A program made the position numbers and the translations under genes. A model generated the notes under the pieces. The model saw nothing but the letters and a program-made list of their open reading frames with translations, did no database searches and was not told the DNA's origin. Source: Galeopsis tetrahit (lineage: Eukaryota > Streptophyta > Magnoliopsida > Lamiales > Lamiaceae). Taken from it: a stretch of DNA of 64,000 nt. Below, piece by piece: positions 61,101 to 64,000 of the stretch (position 1 is the stretch's first letter; every line of letters starts with the position of its first letter). The stretch lies in contig OY776129.1 of the NCBI GenBank assembly GCA_963675135.1, positions 72,137,348 to 72,201,347 on the forward strand, given 5' to 3'.

Positions 61101-61797
61101 TGATATTCTATGTATTATTTTTACACCACTTTTAAATTTGAATTTTACAAAATTAAACAATATCACGTCTTAAAATCAAACAAGAATACGTGTTTTGTAC
61201 ATGACACCGTTTTATATAAAATTTTGTTAAAAATATATTACACATAAAAGACTTTTATACTTTTATTTATTACTCGTAGACCACAACTCAATTATTTGTT
61301 AAATATTGGTGGTACTTATTATTAAGGGTATTGTTGGAAAATATATATATCAAATTTTTTTTATTTTTTTTTGACAATAAATATATATATCAAATTTACA
61401 TTGATATCAGTGGAGTAATAGAAAGAAAAAAAAAGAATATTCTTTTGAATAAAATGAAACAAATAAAAAAGCATGCGAGGGAGTTCGACTGTTTGACATT
61501 GTTTCTTCAAAAATCATTAATTACAGAAATACGAACAGTTGGAGCCATTTACTATTGGACACAGACGGTGGACAAAAAAACAGACCCCTCTCTCCTTTCA
61601 TTTTCTGGGCACACACTACAATTTGAACTATTTTTCTAAATAAATTTTATTTATACCTAACTGGCAAATTCTAGAATATCCACACAAACGAGAATCTAAA
61701 AAAAAAAAAATATATAATATCCACAAAAAACTGAAACAGCAGATTTTTTTAATGAATTTCTGGCAGAAATTTGAAGGGTAATTCTGCAGGGGCTGGT
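61101..61797. other. Intergenic DNA before the At4g22758-like gene
   Basis: AT-rich, with no gene recognised. The frame at 61331-61639 has no family resemblance. The part nearest 61797 is the presumed 3' untranslated region of the minus-strand gene. Confidence 0.45.
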
Positions 61798-62515
61798 TTA
61801 GAGTAAAAAATCCATGAATTTGTGCCAAGGTAACACCTTCTTGTCGGCTTCATTTGAACAGAGTGAAATCACGGCCGCGCCACCACTTTCTTCGGTGGTC
61901 TCCTTCTTTGGGCAGAGAAAGAAGTTTCTTGACCCCAATCCCATTACTTTCTGCTCTCTGTCCAAACCTGTCCATATCCAAACAATTTTTAACGCCTTCT
62001 AACTGTTTGTAGTATTGCCCCAACGAATTTTCTATTAACTTATTTCCGAAAAAATGAGTGAATTGAACTTGCTTATTTAATGAAGCATTTTAATTGTGCT
62101 TGAAATAAGATGTTAATGGCTTACTTTCTAAGCTGAACTGGGAGTAATGGAGGTCGAAGGCGGAAGCGGCTGTGGAAGGAAGGACCGGCCGTCGCATTTC
62201 CTTGGCATACTGCCGTATTGCAACCAATTTCAGGTCCTCCACCGTGGCCTCCGGCGGTATCAACACCTGTACGGGACCAGGGCTCCTTTGAATCGTCACG
62301 TTCACCAACAACTTTGTCAGCTTCAGCGGTCTGATATCCGCCGTACTTCCGCCTGATCGTCCGCCGGCAAGTAAGTCCGGCAGCGTTCTGGGCCGCGGAA
62401 GCATGTCGGCGACAACTCCGGCACCTCTCCCATGAAACGACGTCGCCTTCTCCGATAGCCTTCCCTTCTTATTCTTGTCGTGACCTCCTTTCCGGTGAGT
62501 CTTGGGCGATGACAT
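61798..62515 (-). CDS. Uncharacterised At4g22758-like protein (DUF7054)
   Basis: Two exons on the minus strand, 62125-62515 and 61798-61967, joined by a 157-base GT/AG intron that splits a serine codon. They give 186 residues. The joined region reads FSLES then LDREQKVMGLGSRNFFLCPK, the expected order for this plant family, and ends KFMDFLL. The N-terminal 60 residues are basic and Gly/Ser-rich. The core domain (about 67-160) starts LTKLLVNVTIQ and has a ubiquitin-like feel (a beta-hairpin start with PVQVLIPPEATVEDL), but no activity is known. The start was chosen because an in-frame TAG lies a few codons upstream. Expression and role are unknown. Confidence 0.85.
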
Positions 62516-62557
62516 TAAAATATGATGCTACTATATATGCGATTTTGTACGGCAAGA

Positions 62558-62773
62558 TTACCTGAGGCGGCGGTAGCGGTAGAAGCGGATGCGGGGAAAG
62601 CCGAGAGCGGCGGTGGAGAGGAGGCTCTCGCGGCCGTCAACGTACATAACCAGAATTCCCCAGCGGCGGAAACTCAAAGGAAAGAGGGAGAGAGAGAATA
62701 ATAGTGTTTGCTCTGCGCAGAACCGAAGATATTTAGGCGAAGAAGGTGCATTATTTATGTATGAGGGGATCAA
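62558..62773 (-). other. GC-rich leader frame upstream of the At4g22758-like gene
   Basis: A 71-codon minus-strand frame, with a later start MYVDGRESLLS, ends just before the main start. It is GC-rich like a real exon, and CCTCAG followed by GTAATC looks like a splice donor at its end. No acceptor keeps frame with the main protein. It may be an upstream ORF, an alternative first exon, or just leader sequence. Confidence 0.35.
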
Positions 62774-62847
62774 AACTATGTCGTATTCTCCTTTGAATCA
62801 TTAAACAGGTGTGGATAAGGTCATTATTTTATTTTCAATCAATAATA

Positions 62848-63488
62848 CTCCCTCAATTTCTTATTTATTTATTGTCTACACGTTTAAAAAATAATACTCT
62901 TTATGAAAATTATCACCCTTCGATCATTACTTAATTACTCAATTTTTCATCAACTTTATTCACAAATAATCACTTTATTCAAGCGTGATGGGCGCGGCCT
63001 ACTTAAACAAAATTCTTCTATAAGTGCTCGGTGTGTTGATCCCTTTACAAGCCTGGATATAGAGATAGATATGCACTGGTGATAGATAGGCTTAGGCGAT
63101 TGGTACCTGCTTTGCTGCTGTGTTTCAGCAGAGTATGGAGGAGGCTTGGCTCTGTTTTATTACTAAATTTGATAGGTTGTCTGATGTAAAAAAAAAAGAG
63201 ATGTAAATTATACGGGCTGAGTATCCCTAGTACTTGTGTGAATATAATTTTTATCGTTCAAAAAAAATAAAAATAAACAACCACTTTATTCACTGACCAA
63301 TGGATGGTGAGAATAATAATTTTAAAGTAGAGAGAGACAATAAAAAAAATATAGAGAAATACAGCATATAAATAGAAAAAAATAATTTAACTTAGACAAC
63401 TTAAATGGTAAAATGTGATACTTAACTAAAGTATAAAGAGGTAGTGAGGTGTTGACAAAATGAGTAATTTAACGAGAGACGGATGTAG
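62848..63488. mobile_element. Stowaway-like MITE with an inner insertion
   Basis: The left end CTCCCTCAATTTC and the right end GAGACGGATGTAG are weakly matching inverted ends between TA dinucleotides. The body is split by the LINE-type insert at 62982-63275. Without it the element would be about 330 bp. Confidence 0.5.
62982..63275 (+). mobile_element. Short LINE-type retroinsertion (294 bp) with target duplication
   Basis: The insert ends in TTATCGTTCAAAAAAAATAA, a typical tail of plant LINE 3' ends. It is flanked by AATAATCACTTTATTCA (62965-62981) and AACAACCACTTTATTCA (63276-63292), a 17-base duplication with two changes. There is no pol III box, so a 5'-truncated LINE is favoured over a SINE. 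Confidence 0.6.
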
Positions 63489-64000
63489 TATTAGATAATA
63501 TTAAGAGTTTTAGATAGTAATATATTTGAACATTTAGGTTAATTTCGTCATGTCTGACAGTAGACAATCTTTTGAATATTATTGAATCGTTAATCAAACG
63601 TATGAATTCTTTTTATAAGATTGTATTTTGCATTAGTGTGTTTAACATATATGTATATTGCACATGCACCGTCTTATTAATAAATTTAAATAATAATAAA
63701 AATAAATATAAATTGACAAAATTACCATTATAATCTTTAAAATATAAAAATATTAATTACTCTCTCCATCCAAATTTTGTATGTATAATTTATTTTCACT
63801 GGTTTAAAAAAAATATTGATTGTTTATGTGTAAATAAAAAAAGAATGATGTATTAGTACAATAAGGAGAAAAAATATTTTTATTTATGAAATTGTGTTTA
63901 TTAAATTTGGACTAAAAGAATATATTTATATACAAAATTTGAATGAATGGAGTATACAAATTCAATTTATATTCTTACTAACATTTTTAATCATTACCAA
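63489..64000. other. AT-rich end of window
   Basis: No gene or clear repeat end is seen. A partial Stowaway-like match (ACTCTCTCCATCCAAATTTT near 63759) may be the start of an element, with an inverted partner near 63930-63950. Confidence 0.4.

Overview
This is a nuclear segment from a flowering plant, almost certainly a eudicot. Genes are split by AT-rich GT...AG introns, intergenic DNA is packed with plant transposons, and every recognisable protein is a plant family. Family resemblance alone does not allow a safe species name.

Six protein genes and one tRNA gene can be read. In order: a 20-exon RAD5A-type DNA-repair translocase/ubiquitin ligase (2297-10800, +); a 7-exon GABA transporter (11702-16512, -); two neighbouring 9-exon CSLA glucomannan mannosyltransferase genes (28260-32994 and 36768-41368, both +); a tRNA-Leu(UAA) (46215-46297, -); a 5-exon U2AF35 splicing-factor gene (46517-48804, +); and a 2-exon gene for an uncharacterised At4g22758-like protein (61798-62515, -). 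All exon joins were made by hand by keeping frame and GT/AG borders. The summed lengths (1039, 452, 535, 526, 305 and 186 residues) are intact and of normal size.

Between the genes lie mobile elements. 16.5-27.3 kb is a nest of Stowaway-type MITEs, a hAT-type MITE, two Mutator-like elements with internal hairpins, and a 4.1-kb inverted pair of repeat arms. 33.0-36.7 kb, between the CSLA genes, holds a hAT MITE, a 114-bp tRNA-type SINE and a decayed LTR retrotransposon. 43-46 kb holds a LINE relic, a third Mutator-like element and a hairpin MITE beside the tRNA. 52.7-61.1 kb holds a solo LTR between 293-bp direct duplications, then a 6.2-kb full-length but disabled LINE with a 19-bp target duplication, then another hAT MITE. 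The last kilobase holds a Stowaway MITE with a short LINE piece inside it.

The genes do not form a pathway. The only functional cluster is the CSLA tandem pair, which shares its internal exon lengths; the first copy has changed residues near the sugar-nucleotide site. No prokaryotic-type system, CRISPR array or virus was seen. The most unusual structures are the LTR sitting exactly at the junction of a 293-bp duplication, the large inverted repeat with outward-facing promoter-like boxes, and the hairpin-carrying Mutator-like family.
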